Below, piece by piece: positions 38,829 to 48,462 of a stretch of DNA of 64,000 nucleotides (position 1 is the stretch's first letter; every line of letters starts with the position of its first letter). The translations under genes were made by a program, and so were the position numbers. Source of the stretch: Desulfobacterales bacterium (GTDB lineage Bacteria; Desulfobacterota; Desulfobacteria; Desulfobacterales; Desulfosalsimonadaceae). The stretch spans positions 124,001-188,000 of the forward strand of contig JAXHNP010000007.1 in NCBI GenBank assembly GCA_034520365.1, in the 5' to 3' direction. Below the pieces are notes generated by a model, which was not told the DNA's origin, ran no database searches, and saw nothing but the letters and a program-made list of their open reading frames with translations.

Positions 38829-40928
38829 TTATAGACTGTCCACTCCACACAATTCATATTCCAGCTCGGAAAAAAAGGATTCTATTTGTTGGCCAAAACT
38901 ATTGGCATTAAAATCATGGCTACGCGTATAAGCTGCAGCAGCCATATTTTCATACTTTTTCCCATCTTTTATAAGTTCTAACGTATACTGTTGTAATTGG
39001 AAAATATTTTGAAATCGAAACCCATTTTGGCCGTGCCTTATAATTTCTTTTTGTCCGCCGCCATCAAACACCACCGGCACGCATTTGTTTTGCATCGCCT
39101 CCACTGTGGTCATTCCAAAATGCTCAATCAAATGCGGGCTGGTCTCATTCAGCCCGCATGCATGCCAAAAGATCGAGGCGCGGGCGTATAAATCCTTCAA
39201 TACCTGATGACTCACATCCGGCATCAATTCAATATCTTTGCACTGGCGGACTTTATTCTTTATCTCTTGATAATATGAATTTTTCGGAAAATTCCCGCCT
39301 GCCAGACAAAGCCGCCAGCCATCCAGCAATTCCGGATTTTTCGCCTTCAAATCGAGGAACGCATTTATCATTTCAATCTGTTTTTTGCTGCCACCCACCT
39401 CAAAACGGGCGACGGATAAAATGATTTTTTCCTTTTCCGTTTCGCAAACATCGCCATTATACATATCAACCGGGGGGTATATGCGGTGCGTGGGCGCCAG
39501 CCCCCATCGCTTTTTTAGCCAAAGCCCCGTGTAATCCCCATTGCTAATTAAAAAATCATATTTATCGACCTGAAAAAAAGCCTCCCTGTCTCGGTCCGGA
39601 AAATGACAAACAAAGACGCTCAACGGGGAGAGCGGCCGCACCTTACCCAGCATATTGGCGTTTATAAATATATCGTAATCGACGCTTTCTTTGCTGATTA
39701 TCTCAAAAGGATTGGTTTCTTCATTGATAACCATGCCTTCATCAATAAAATAACGGCCCCGTGCCTCAAAAAATGGAATTTTCAACACTTTCAGGCGGCA
39801 GCCGGACAAATTAAGACCAAACCATTCCCGGTATTTTTCAAGACTTATATCTTTATTGGCAATATAGGTAATATCAAATGTATCCTGAAGCATTTCAGCC
39901 ATAGTCGCCACATATCTTTGTCCCCCGCCGGCAAAATGAAAAGCATGATCATAGATACCAATACGAATGCTGCGAAATTGAAGCAGCAGTTCCAAGCGGG
40001 AAAAAAAATGATAGGCCTTAAGCGGACCATATACCTCTTGGACAATTTGCTTAAGGCGATCGAGCACCCTGTTAGAAATGGCCGCTTTATTCGAGATAAC
40101 CAGCTTTCTTGCTGCCTGCAGCACTACCCGATAAAGGTTTTTCTTCTCACCCTTTAGAAAGATATGGGATTGGCGTATACCGGCAGGCAATTTTTCCGGG
40201 ATATGCTTGGCCATGCAAAAGAGCCGATTCCTGGAACAAAAATATTCGCAGAGAGCCGAACTGGCAGAGCCCTGGTATTTATGAAGAACTTCGCTTTTGG
40301 GGGCATAAAAAATTTTCCATCCGTTTTGCCGGCATCGAATGCTATAGTCTACATCCTCACAGTACATGATAAAATCTTCATCAAAATCGCCGACATCGGC
40401 TATGCACGCCATCCTGAGAAAGACAGCGCCACCTGAGAAATATTGAAGCTCCCGCACTTGATCGTATTGGCCCGAATCCTTTTCATCAAACCCGATATCC
40501 CGGAAATAGAAATCTTCGACCTCCTCCACCCCCGCACTGTTGATTCGTCCGTTTTCCATAAAACGGATTTTGCTCTGCACGGCGCCGATATGTTCATCCG
40601 GCAGGAACATTTCCATGGCAGATAACAGCCAATTTTTTTCAACCGTCATGTCATTATTAAGCAGGGCCACAAAATCCCCTTCAGCCTTCTGAATCCCTAA
40701 ATTTAAGGCTTTAGCGAAATTATTGCGGTCGTTCTTAATAATTTTGACCTCCGGAAAACGGGATCCGACAAAATCCATTGAATTATCTGTTGAACAGTTA
40801 TCAACCATGATAATGTCCACATTAAATGGCCCCGAATCCATATCCCTTAAAGATTGCAAACATCGTTCCAAGTATTGGAGGCCATTAAAATTGACAATGA
40901 CCACTGAAATTTGTTTCTCCAACCCCAT
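38829..40928 (-). CDS. Bifunctional glycosyltransferase: GT2 fused to GT4
   Basis: A 699-residue protein with two complete transferase modules. The N-terminal GT2 (about 5-240) has VVIVNFNGLQYLERCLQSL, MVDNCSTDNS, ALLNNDMTVEKNW (DxD-type NND) and EDVDYSIRCRQNGW. The C-terminal GT4 (about 330-690) begins IGIYDHAFHFAGGGQRYV with the GGG acceptor loop. It has ILSVARFEVGGSKKQIEMI for the donor half, followed by EHFGMTTVEAMQNKCVPVVF. The gap of 120 bp to the epimerase gene contains nothing obvious. Two linkages of the repeat unit could be made by one polypeptide. Confidence 0.87.
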   Translation of the reverse strand: MGLEKQISVVIVNFNGLQYLERCLQSLRDMDSGPFNVDIIMVDNCSTDNSMDFVGSRFPEVKIIKNDRNNFAKALNLGIQKAEGDFVALLNNDMTVEKNWLLSAMEMFLPDEHIGAVQSKIRFMENGRINSAGVEEVEDFYFRDIGFDEKDSGQYDQVRELQYFSGGAVFLRMACIADVGDFDEDFIMYCEDVDYSIRCRQNGWKIFYAPKSEVLHKYQGSASSALCEYFCSRNRLFCMAKHIPEKLPAGIRQSHIFLKGEKKNLYRVVLQAARKLVISNKAAISNRVLDRLKQIVQEVYGPLKAYHFFSRLELLLQFRSIRIGIYDHAFHFAGGGQRYVATMAEMLQDTFDITYIANKDISLEKYREWFGLNLSGCRLKVLKIPFFEARGRYFIDEGMVINEETNPFEIISKESVDYDIFINANMLGKVRPLSPLSVFVCHFPDRDREAFFQVDKYDFLISNGDYTGLWLKKRWGLAPTHRIYPPVDMYNGDVCETEKEKIILSVARFEVGGSKKQIEMINAFLDLKAKNPELLDGWRLCLAGGNFPKNSYYQEIKNKVRQCKDIELMPDVSHQVLKDLYARASIFWHACGLNETSPHLIEHFGMTTVEAMQNKCVPVVFDGGGQKEIIRHGQNGFRFQNIFQLQQYTLELIKDGKKYENMAAAAYTRSHDFNANSFGQQIESFFSELEYELCGVDSL

Positions 40929-40973
40929 GATTGAACAGTTAACTCCTTCACTTATTGCCGGCGATACAACACA

Positions 40974-43900
40974 TCAGCCATTTTTTAGCACCTCATTTAA
41001 TAACTCCTGCTTAATATTGGCTATCTTCTCTTTCACCATCTGCATATCAGCATCATGGTCCGCCGCCTGATCAGGCAGTCGTTTAGAGGAAACCGGAGAA
41101 ATTTCCTGGTCTGCATTCAAGGACTTTGGGGCCTGGTTTTTCTGGTTATCCGGGGAATTCACGTCTTTTGTGAAAAACGAGTCATGATGGCGCTTGCGCC
41201 CGCCGTATTTTCGCTTGATATGCCGGATTACCCCGAAAACCCCTTTATCCAAATAAATCTTTCCGGCTGAAATAAATTTTAAATAAACTTTTCGACGCCT
41301 CGAAGTATCCGGAAAAATAATATTGGCCCAGCGCCGGAAGCCCTCCACCAGCCGCCAGGCAAATGAGTGTCGAATTATAGCCAATTCAGTCTCTATATCA
41401 CCGAGGATCGCATCCTTCTCAGCCGCCATATCTTCCAGACTAATGATGCGATGCCTCCTGTCCTCTGCAACTGCCGTCAACCGGTCGATTTCATTTTTCT
41501 GATAAGTATCGGTCGCCTTGAATTCATTCAGGCTTTGGTTTAAAATATCAATGGTTTTTTGTTTGGATGCCTGATCCGCAGTCAGTGTCTGAATTTTTTC
41601 ATTTTGAATGTTTTGTTCTTTTTCCAGGCTGGCTGTGCAGGCGCGCCCATCTTCCAATTCCTTTTCCAAATTGTTTGCACGCGCCCGCTGATCTTCCAAT
41701 TCCCTCTCCAAATTGCCGGCGTGCGCACGTTGATCCGTCAGTTCTTTTTCAAGATTGGCCGCATGTTCCTGTTGGTCAGTCGCAAATGCTTCGAGATTTT
41801 TTACATGATTTTTCCGATCCGCCTCCGCGGCCGATAGCTTCTCAATTTCCGACTCTTTTTGGACATTAGCCACCTCAAGTCGATCTATAAAACCTTCCCA
41901 AAATTGAAACAGCGACGCGGATGAATCCACCAAAAAATAGCTGTCGGGTTCTTGGGGAAGCGGTCCATTAGATGCCATAACCAAAAAAAAGCCTGCCTGG
42001 AAAGGGGTGCCCGAAATTTCTGCACTCCGCTTTATATCGGCATTCCAGGTATTCTGCGTTATTTCCGATGCATCTTCAAAAAGCGCAGATAAAACAGATA
42101 CCGGATAAACATTTTCCTCCCAAACGCGCACATTTTTAAAACGCTCTGCCAGCAAAGTCCGCCATCCGTTAAAATCCAACTCCTGGTGGGGGCCGGCCCG
42201 CTGACTGAATGATTGCGGGGGATGAACGGAAAGGATTAAAACACCATTTTTATCAAGCCGGTTTTGGATCTTATCTAATCCCCCCGCACCGCTTTGCTGC
42301 CAAAACTGATTAAAATCAAAACAGGCAATCAGCTGATAAAAGTCCTTTTCTTGGTCATTCGGGGAGTCCAAAAAGGTTGAAACGAATCTTAAATTGTCTT
42401 TTACATACATAGCCCCGGCCCGGCTGACCCAAAGACTATCCAGATCCGTGCCGACAACATAACGCGCTGCCGAAGTCAGTAAGTAACAGCCGCTGCCATC
42501 GCCGCAGGTGACATCCAAAACATTTCCGCCGTCACAAAGAAACCGGGCAAATTGATAAAAATGCTGGCGTTGATAATCCCTGATAATCAGAAATTTCTCA
42601 GCATCCCTGAGTTCCAAATCCAAGTCCTGCTGCGCCTGCTTCTGGGCCTTTGAAACAGACGGGGATTTCACGAGATGCGCATACCGCTTGTGAATCACTT
42701 TGATTGTATCGGAAAACGCGATTTTCTGTTCTGACTTGGATTGCTGGGGCCCTTTTTTTACCCGAAATTCGGCTGTGGTTTTGGCCACATGCTGAAAATC
42801 ATGGTCAAGTGAGGCCCGAATCCACATATCCCAATCTTCATGAACGGCTAAGCGTTCATCAAAATATCCGATTTTATCAAGCAAATCCCGGCGGTGAAGA
42901 ATATTTAGCGTGGGGATATAATTGCTAATCAGCAACTTATCCCGATCAAAATCATAACTGTACCGCACCCGCTTTTCAGTGGGGACATATCGATCTGTAA
43001 TCCAGTTCATCACCACCTGGTTTGCATCTGTATAAGCAAATTGATAGTCGGAATATTGCAGGGCATGGACTAATATTTCCAGATGCTGCGGATAATAAAT
43101 ATCATCATCATCCAGGTATGCGATATAAAGCCCGCGCGACGCCCGTAGGCCCGTATTTCTGGCGGCGGCCACATCTTTTCTTTGCTCATGGGTCAAACAA
43201 CGAATCTTGCCATCCGTATTGAGGGCATCAATGACCGGCGCCACATCCTCGCCGCCATCGTTTACCACTATAATTTCAAAGTCCTGAAAAGTTTGCGCCA
43301 AAACGCTCTCCACGGCATAATACAAGTCATTCGGTCGATTATACGTGGGGATGATGACGCTAACCTGCGGGTTTGTATCCGGCGTATGTTTTTTCTCTAA
43401 GTGAAATTTGTCGTGCTGGTTCTGAAGGTATTCCTGCCATTCAGCGTACAGCCCTTGATTCTCATGTTCATAGACGGAAAAAAGGCCATTTTGATCTATT
43501 TTAGAAGAATTGACCAAATAAAAGGCCTCCGCATAAACGGCAGATTCAGAAAGCGTCATACTCCGGAATCTGTTTAAGCCCTGGGTCAAATCCAAAAAAT
43601 TTTTTTCCCGCAGCTGAGATTCATATACGCCAATCGCTTCGTACTTTGCCTCAGCTACAGCCGTAATATCTACCAGGCAATTGACTTTCAGCGGCTGATT
43701 AACTTCATAAAAAGCTATATCAAAATCAAAGCGGCAGCATAGACTAAGCGCAAACACTAAAAATGCGGCGGCACGATGGTCCGGATGGAACTCAAACGGC
43801 GAGGGGGCATATACCAATTCGGGGCGCCAGGCCGCAAACAGAGAAGAGAGTTTTTCCAATGCCCGGGGCGTCTCTGCCAGCGAGCGGTCCGCAAAAGACC

Positions 43901-44177
43901 AAAATTCACGGTCTCCGATTCCAAGCCGGCTGCATGCAGCTATAGCCTCCTGCCGCCTTACCGCCATATATGCTTCAGGTTCATCTTGCCCGGAAAAATC
44001 ACCCTTTGCCCCATCAGTCAAAAAAACCACTTTCACCGAATCGCCGGCTTTCACATGACGAATCAAGCTTCCGCCACACCCCAGTGTTTCATCATCCGGA
44101 TGCGGGGCCAAAACGAGCACCCGTTTACCGGTCAGATCGGTTTCCTGGTATGGTACCAGCACATCTTCAGATAACAT
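40974..44177 (-). CDS. Four-part glycan enzyme: PIG-L deacetylase, GT2, methyltransferase, coiled coil
   Basis: A 1067-residue protein. Residues 17-225 are a PIG-L/LmbE deacetylase (LAPHPDDETLGCGG with HPDDE at 26-30, and HPDH at 131-134). Residues 271-480 are a GT2 domain (VSVIIPTYNRPNDL, VVNDGG, AYLDDDDIYYP). Residues 530-735 are a SAM methyltransferase (VLDVTCGDGSGCYLL, GTDLD). Residues 757-935 are a long coiled coil with five 14-residue repeats. The tail carries the RHSFAWRLVEGFRRW motif common at the end of glycan transferases. GGAGG lies seven bases before ATG 44177. It sits directly downstream of wzt; a role in modifying and capping the exported chain is plausible. Confidence 0.82.
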   Translation of the reverse strand: MLSEDVLVPYQETDLTGKRVLVLAPHPDDETLGCGGSLIRHVKAGDSVKVVFLTDGAKGDFSGQDEPEAYMAVRRQEAIAACSRLGIGDREFWSFADRSLAETPRALEKLSSLFAAWRPELVYAPSPFEFHPDHRAAAFLVFALSLCCRFDFDIAFYEVNQPLKVNCLVDITAVAEAKYEAIGVYESQLREKNFLDLTQGLNRFRSMTLSESAVYAEAFYLVNSSKIDQNGLFSVYEHENQGLYAEWQEYLQNQHDKFHLEKKHTPDTNPQVSVIIPTYNRPNDLYYAVESVLAQTFQDFEIIVVNDGGEDVAPVIDALNTDGKIRCLTHEQRKDVAAARNTGLRASRGLYIAYLDDDDIYYPQHLEILVHALQYSDYQFAYTDANQVVMNWITDRYVPTEKRVRYSYDFDRDKLLISNYIPTLNILHRRDLLDKIGYFDERLAVHEDWDMWIRASLDHDFQHVAKTTAEFRVKKGPQQSKSEQKIAFSDTIKVIHKRYAHLVKSPSVSKAQKQAQQDLDLELRDAEKFLIIRDYQRQHFYQFARFLCDGGNVLDVTCGDGSGCYLLTSAARYVVGTDLDSLWVSRAGAMYVKDNLRFVSTFLDSPNDQEKDFYQLIACFDFNQFWQQSGAGGLDKIQNRLDKNGVLILSVHPPQSFSQRAGPHQELDFNGWRTLLAERFKNVRVWEENVYPVSVLSALFEDASEITQNTWNADIKRSAEISGTPFQAGFFLVMASNGPLPQEPDSYFLVDSSASLFQFWEGFIDRLEVANVQKESEIEKLSAAEADRKNHVKNLEAFATDQQEHAANLEKELTDQRAHAGNLERELEDQRARANNLEKELEDGRACTASLEKEQNIQNEKIQTLTADQASKQKTIDILNQSLNEFKATDTYQKNEIDRLTAVAEDRRHRIISLEDMAAEKDAILGDIETELAIIRHSFAWRLVEGFRRWANIIFPDTSRRRKVYLKFISAGKIYLDKGVFGVIRHIKRKYGGRKRHHDSFFTKDVNSPDNQKNQAPKSLNADQEISPVSSKRLPDQAADHDADMQMVKEKIANIKQELLNEVLKNG

Positions 44178-44198
44178 GATGCGCCTCCGGGCAATTCT

Positions 44199-45365
44199 TT
44201 ATATATTTAAATCCCACTGATGCTCCATGTAAAAGCAACCATATACCTCCGGCCGTTTATAAATTTCAAGCTCGGCCGAAAGCTTGCGGTCGTAAATATG
44301 CATCGCATATTCATCCAGAAGATATACCACCGCCTTATATGTGCCGTTAACTAATTTGATATCCGGAAAAGCCATTTTTACTTGAGTAAAACTGTTGATC
44401 CAAATAGGGGGATAACCGTCCCCTTTCGTGGTAACAACAAAAAGGCCTTCTCCCGAAGGGTTTTCAAATCCAATACCCACATGGCACTGCACTTGCCGTG
44501 AGCTGGAAATGGTCACAGACACGCAAACATCTTTACCGCATGCTGTCTTCTGAACAATCTCCCCATTGTAATTCTGGACTTCAACCCGATCGATCTTTAC
44601 CGGCGCGGTGGCATCATGCTGATGCTCGAGTTTTTGCGCCTCCTGCTGCTGGCACCATTTTTCATAGGCAATCACAACTTGATCGGTGAAGCCCATCCTT
44701 TGAATTTTACCACTATTTAACCACATGGTACGATCACATAATTCAGATACAAAATACATGCTATGGCTGCAAAAAATAATGGTTTTATTTTTCCGCCGAA
44801 AGCTCATTATGCGATCCACACATTTTTTCTGAAAATTCTGGTCGCCGACGCTTAACGCCTCATCAATGATCAAAATATCGGGGTCCACGCTGGTAGCAAT
44901 GGAGAAAGCCAACCGAACATACATCCCGGAAGAATAGGTTTTGACCGGCTGATCGATAAATTCTTCAAGACCGGCGAAGCTGATAATTTCATCCTCAATG
45001 GCTTGGATTTCTTCGTGTTCCAGGCCCAGCAGGGTCGCGTTCAAATAAATATTCTGACGACCCGAAAATTCGGGATGGAACCCCGCCCCCAACTCTAAGA
45101 GGGCGGCTACCCGGCCATTAATGGAAAGGCTGCCCTCCGAGGGCTGCAGGGTTCCGGCCAGAATCTTAAGCAACGTGCTCTTGCCCGCCCCGTTATTTCC
45201 TATTATACCGAAAGCTTCGCCGCGATCTATGCTGAAAGAAATACGATCCAGCGCATGAAAGGCTTTATGAAAAGGACGCCTTAGGATCAATTCTTTTAGG
45301 CGATCCACGGGCTTGGCATAGAGCCGGTATTGTTTTGATATATTCTGTGCGTCTATGTCTAACAT
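44199..45365 (-). CDS. wzt: ABC transporter ATP-binding protein for polysaccharide export (Wzt)
   Basis: A 388-residue ATPase powering export of lipid-linked glycan across the inner membrane with Wzm. Walker A is GNNGAGKST, the Q-loop region ELGAGFHPEFSGRQNIYLN is typical of Wzt/TagH, and the signature is YSSGMYVRLAFS. Walker B is ILIIDEALSVGD and the switch histidine is in CSHS. After about residue 240, a 140-residue beta-rich extension (KIDRVEVQNYNGEIV ... VNGTYKAVVYLLDE) matches the Wzt C-terminal carbohydrate-binding domain, which in other systems reads the chain end. The wzm gene lies two genes upstream in the same operon. Confidence 0.92.
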   Translation of the reverse strand: MLDIDAQNISKQYRLYAKPVDRLKELILRRPFHKAFHALDRISFSIDRGEAFGIIGNNGAGKSTLLKILAGTLQPSEGSLSINGRVAALLELGAGFHPEFSGRQNIYLNATLLGLEHEEIQAIEDEIISFAGLEEFIDQPVKTYSSGMYVRLAFSIATSVDPDILIIDEALSVGDQNFQKKCVDRIMSFRRKNKTIIFCSHSMYFVSELCDRTMWLNSGKIQRMGFTDQVVIAYEKWCQQQEAQKLEHQHDATAPVKIDRVEVQNYNGEIVQKTACGKDVCVSVTISSSRQVQCHVGIGFENPSGEGLFVVTTKGDGYPPIWINSFTQVKMAFPDIKLVNGTYKAVVYLLDEYAMHIYDRKLSAELEIYKRPEVYGCFYMEHQWDLNI

Positions 45366-45400
45366 CGAAATGCCAAAATGATTTTTTTATCCGGCGATTA

Positions 45401-46393
45401 TCAGAAGAGATCGCCATCGGCCATGGTATAATAAAGATTGTTTAATACCCAGTCAGGGGAGATCTCCGGGGCAAAACAGCATGCTGCGGGAATAAATCCA
45501 AACGGTTCTGGTTCATTGGTGAAACCAGCGCCAAGAAATATGTCGGCAAGCGCATGATGGGCCGGCAACCAGGTAACCATATGCTTAACCCCCTTTGTTT
45601 TATATGCCTGCTTGAGGCAGGATAGAAAACTTTTGACAGTCTCAGGCTTCGGCATTGAGAGCCAGTCCACAATAACAGCCCGATCACCCTCGTTACAGAT
45701 CACGGCATAGCCTTCCATAACAGTCTGCGGTGTGTTGTAATACCCCCATATTTCATAGTCCTTCAAGCAATTTTCACAGAAACGCCATTTAACAAACTGC
45801 TGATTCCGCACCACCGCCATTGGATAATAGGGGCGGCATTTTTCCCACAATCTGTCGAATGCCCCATCGATTTGGCTGTACGTCAGGGCTGATGCCTGTT
45901 TGCAGGTTGAGAAAAATTCTGCATCATCCGTGGACGCAGTCACATAGGCCATCCCCTCTGGCAAGCGCCTGTATTGAAGGTATTTTTCCCCGATATCAAA
46001 ATGCTGCTTCCCCGGCAATCCATAACAAAAAGCATATTTCTCAATTCCCATACAATTTTCAGTAAACGCCTGGGCCGTTTGGACAAAAAAACCGCCCCCC
46101 CTGTATTGCGGATGCGACATGATGTCCATTAGTTGAACGATCTCAACCCGCCGGCCATTGCAGTTGGCCGAATAGGGAATCCCGCCGAAATATGCCACAA
46201 TTTCACCGGTATCCTGGACACAGAGCATAATGCGGCGGCCGTATGGATTGGCCGTGTATTTCCAATGCCACAGGGAGGCCGGCATTTCCTGACCAAACAC
46301 TTCGCGCCAGAGAGCCAGCACCCCTGGTTGATCAACCTCCTGATAAGGGCGAATGATAAAGCGGCCGTCCGCTATGCGTTGACTTTTTCCCAT
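45401..46393 (-). CDS. GNAT-family N-acetyltransferase
   Basis: A 330-residue protein. The N-terminal part shows a GNAT fold: RFIIRPYQEVDQPGVLALWR, then GEIVAYFGGIPYSANCNGRR, and VQLMDIMSHPQYRGGGFF, whose RGGGFF region is the acetyl-CoA phosphate loop. A second, divergent half (about 170-330) suggests a double-GNAT layout. It likely acylates an amino sugar of the glycan, given its place between the GT2 and wzt. It overlaps the upstream GT2 by 22 bp. Confidence 0.7.
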   Translation of the reverse strand: MGKSQRIADGRFIIRPYQEVDQPGVLALWREVFGQEMPASLWHWKYTANPYGRRIMLCVQDTGEIVAYFGGIPYSANCNGRRVEIVQLMDIMSHPQYRGGGFFVQTAQAFTENCMGIEKYAFCYGLPGKQHFDIGEKYLQYRRLPEGMAYVTASTDDAEFFSTCKQASALTYSQIDGAFDRLWEKCRPYYPMAVVRNQQFVKWRFCENCLKDYEIWGYYNTPQTVMEGYAVICNEGDRAVIVDWLSMPKPETVKSFLSCLKQAYKTKGVKHMVTWLPAHHALADIFLGAGFTNEPEPFGFIPAACCFAPEISPDWVLNNLYYTMADGDLF

Positions 46394-47442
46394 TTCCAGA
46401 TTCTATTCTGATTTTTTTGGGGGTTTCTAACCCGGCTGTAATAGGTTCCCGGGGCGAGCCGCTGCCATACGGTTTCAGGCAGACAAAAATCGTCTGAAGC
46501 CAAATCACACTGGATAAACGGCACAAACAAGGAATTCAGGGCGATTTCAAAATAGGCATAACCACAGTCGCAATCTTTGCCGAACCCAAACCTCGGCGGG
46601 GTCTTTTGCTTCCCTAAATCTTCAATTTGAAGCGGGCGGGATGGTGGACCATGGATGGTTTGCACACGGTAGTGCGAATAATATTTTTCATAAAATTGTT
46701 CGCCAGATTTATTAATGGCAGCCATCTTGGTCTGCGGTGGTGCGGGCGACTGGTTATAATAATGGATGGCTTTGGCTGCCGGCACGCAGATCGGGGATTC
46801 ATCATTTAAAAGCGCCTGGGCGCAAAGGTCGGTATCTTCATAATATAAAAAAAACCGTTCATCAAAAAGCACGCCGCCCTTGGCCAGAATCCAGGGCATT
46901 TGCACCAGCAGGCAGGCACCGGAAAGAAACGGCTCGAAAAACGGCTCAGTAGCCGCCCAGAACCGCTCATGGCGAATCTGCCAATAAAAATCGGCCAGTT
47001 TGGCATCGATTTCAAAATGGGACGCCGCATTAAGCGCTCCATACATTCCCATAAAATCACCGGTTGAAGGGGGCAGACGAAACAGATAATCGTCATCCCA
47101 GTAAAATCTGGGACCGGTCAAAACTGCATCATATGTATTTGCCGCATCCAGCAAATGGCGCAGGCAGGCATTATCCAAACGAACATCCGGATTAATGACC
47201 AGTACCCAATCCGTTTCTACATGCTTGAGTCCCTGGTTAACGCCTTTGGCAAATCCAAGATTGGCTGAATTGCGGATCAGTTCGATGTTTTTCGGGCCAG
47301 CCCGCTTCTCCGCAAGGTCAATGGCGCCGCTATTATCCACCACAATTATGGACCTGATTTCAGGAAACGCGTAAAGGTGCCGTATTAATTGGCCGACAAG
47401 CCGCTCGGTTTTATAATTGACAACAACAGCCGTAACAGCCAT
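46372..47442 (-). CDS. Glycosyltransferase family 2
   Basis: A 356-residue GT2 enzyme starting at ATG 47442 (MAVTAVVVNYKTERL); the frame opens six codons earlier with TTG. Visible are VVVDNSGAID, RNSANLGFAKGVNQGL, VINPDVRLDN (DxD-type), SGACLLVQMPWILAKGGVLFDERFFLYYEDTDLCAQ with the catalytic EDTD. This fits the rhamnosyl/GlcNAc-type branch. About 90 C-terminal residues have no clear assignment. It lies between wzm and the GNAT gene and overlaps the latter. Confidence 0.85.
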   Translation of the reverse strand: MAVTAVVVNYKTERLVGQLIRHLYAFPEIRSIIVVDNSGAIDLAEKRAGPKNIELIRNSANLGFAKGVNQGLKHVETDWVLVINPDVRLDNACLRHLLDAANTYDAVLTGPRFYWDDDYLFRLPPSTGDFMGMYGALNAASHFEIDAKLADFYWQIRHERFWAATEPFFEPFLSGACLLVQMPWILAKGGVLFDERFFLYYEDTDLCAQALLNDESPICVPAAKAIHYYNQSPAPPQTKMAAINKSGEQFYEKYYSHYRVQTIHGPPSRPLQIEDLGKQKTPPRFGFGKDCDCGYAYFEIALNSLFVPFIQCDLASDDFCLPETVWQRLAPGTYYSRVRNPQKNQNRIWKWEKVNA

Positions 47443-47456
47443 TTCTATATATCCCG

Positions 47457-48269
47457 TCAAAGCACGTCGCCAAAGGCATTTTTGGCCCGCATGAAAAAGG
47501 TTGTGCCAATCGAATAGGCAATCAGGGAAACCGCCGTTACATATACTAACTGCCCCATATCCATCTGGTGCTTTAAAAGCACATCGCGGTACAGGTCAAC
47601 AAAGCCCCACATGGGGTTAAACTGCATGGCGGAGCGAAAGACATCCGGCAGCATGGAGGCCGGATAAACTATCGGGCACGCATAGAACCATACCATCAGC
47701 AGGATGGCCAGAATTTCTTTCATGTCCCGGATAAATACGCACAGCCCGGATAACAGGTTGGCCAGTCCCCATGTAAACAGGGTCTGAAGAAAAAGCAGCA
47801 ACAGCAGATGCAACCAGGTTCCCCCGAGATATCCCAAAAAAGCCAGTACAATCAAAAAACATAGATACCCCACGCCATTTATCAAAAAGGATGAAATCAC
47901 CACCCCCACAGGCAAAAGCTCCACCGGAAAAAAGACCTTGGTGATCAGGTTGGCGTTTTCAAGCAGCACAACGACCGAGCGCGACAGACTTTCGGCAAAC
48001 ATAAACCAGGGAAAAAACCCGCTTAAAAAATAAATCGTAAAATTGCCGGTGCCGGTTTCCCCGGGGCTCACCTGAACTCTTAGCACGATTGAAAAAATAA
48101 ACAGGTAAGTAACAATGGTAGCCAGCGGATTAATCAGCACCCAGAGGTTGCCGGCGTAAGAGCCGACAAACCGCCCCTTAATGTCCCGGACGACAAAAGA
48201 GCTCAGCAGATGCCGATAACTGCCGATGGAAAAAAACGGTATTATTAACAATTTTAAAGCGTTTCGCAT
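47457..48269 (-). CDS. wzm: ABC transporter permease for polysaccharide export (Wzm)
   Basis: A 270-residue ABC-2 type permease forming the membrane channel that Wzt drives. SFVVRDIKGRFVGSYAGNLW is the cytoplasmic gate-helix region of Wzm/TagG, followed by six hydrophobic helices (first about 35-60, last about 240-258). The frame is open back to 48416, but that extension crosses a transcription terminator hairpin and lacks family similarity, so I place the start at ATG 48269 (MRNALKLLIIPF). It is first in the export operon, which runs leftwards to the terminator at 31918. Confidence 0.9.
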   Translation of the reverse strand: MRNALKLLIIPFFSIGSYRHLLSSFVVRDIKGRFVGSYAGNLWVLINPLATIVTYLFIFSIVLRVQVSPGETGTGNFTIYFLSGFFPWFMFAESLSRSVVVLLENANLITKVFFPVELLPVGVVISSFLINGVGYLCFLIVLAFLGYLGGTWLHLLLLLFLQTLFTWGLANLLSGLCVFIRDMKEILAILLMVWFYACPIVYPASMLPDVFRSAMQFNPMWGFVDLYRDVLLKHQMDMGQLVYVTAVSLIAYSIGTTFFMRAKNAFGDVL

Positions 48270-48297
48270 GAATATGATCAATCCGCAGTATAGATAT

Positions 48298-48324
48298 AAA
48301 AAAAAGCGGCTGTGCCGCTTTTTA
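48298..48324 (-). terminator. Rho-independent terminator after the dockerin-like gene
   Basis: AAAAGCGGC-ACA-GCCGC followed by eight T's on the reverse strand. A T-run on both sides makes it potentially bidirectional. It separates the secreted-protein genes from the wzm operon. Confidence 0.75.
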
Positions 48325-48462
48325 TACCGCCCAGGCCAAAACGGCCTTAAGCGGTAAGCATGTGGGGTGTGATTACAGCGTCCAAGTTCCGCCGCCGGTG
48401 AACAAAACGCAATCAAATGTTAATGCAATCCACCAGAGAGCCCAAACACCCCGGCTATCTAT

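Noticed and set aside
48270-48416. 49-residue N-terminal extension of Wzm
   Set aside because: It crosses a terminator hairpin at 48298-48324 and does not resemble Wzm N-termini.
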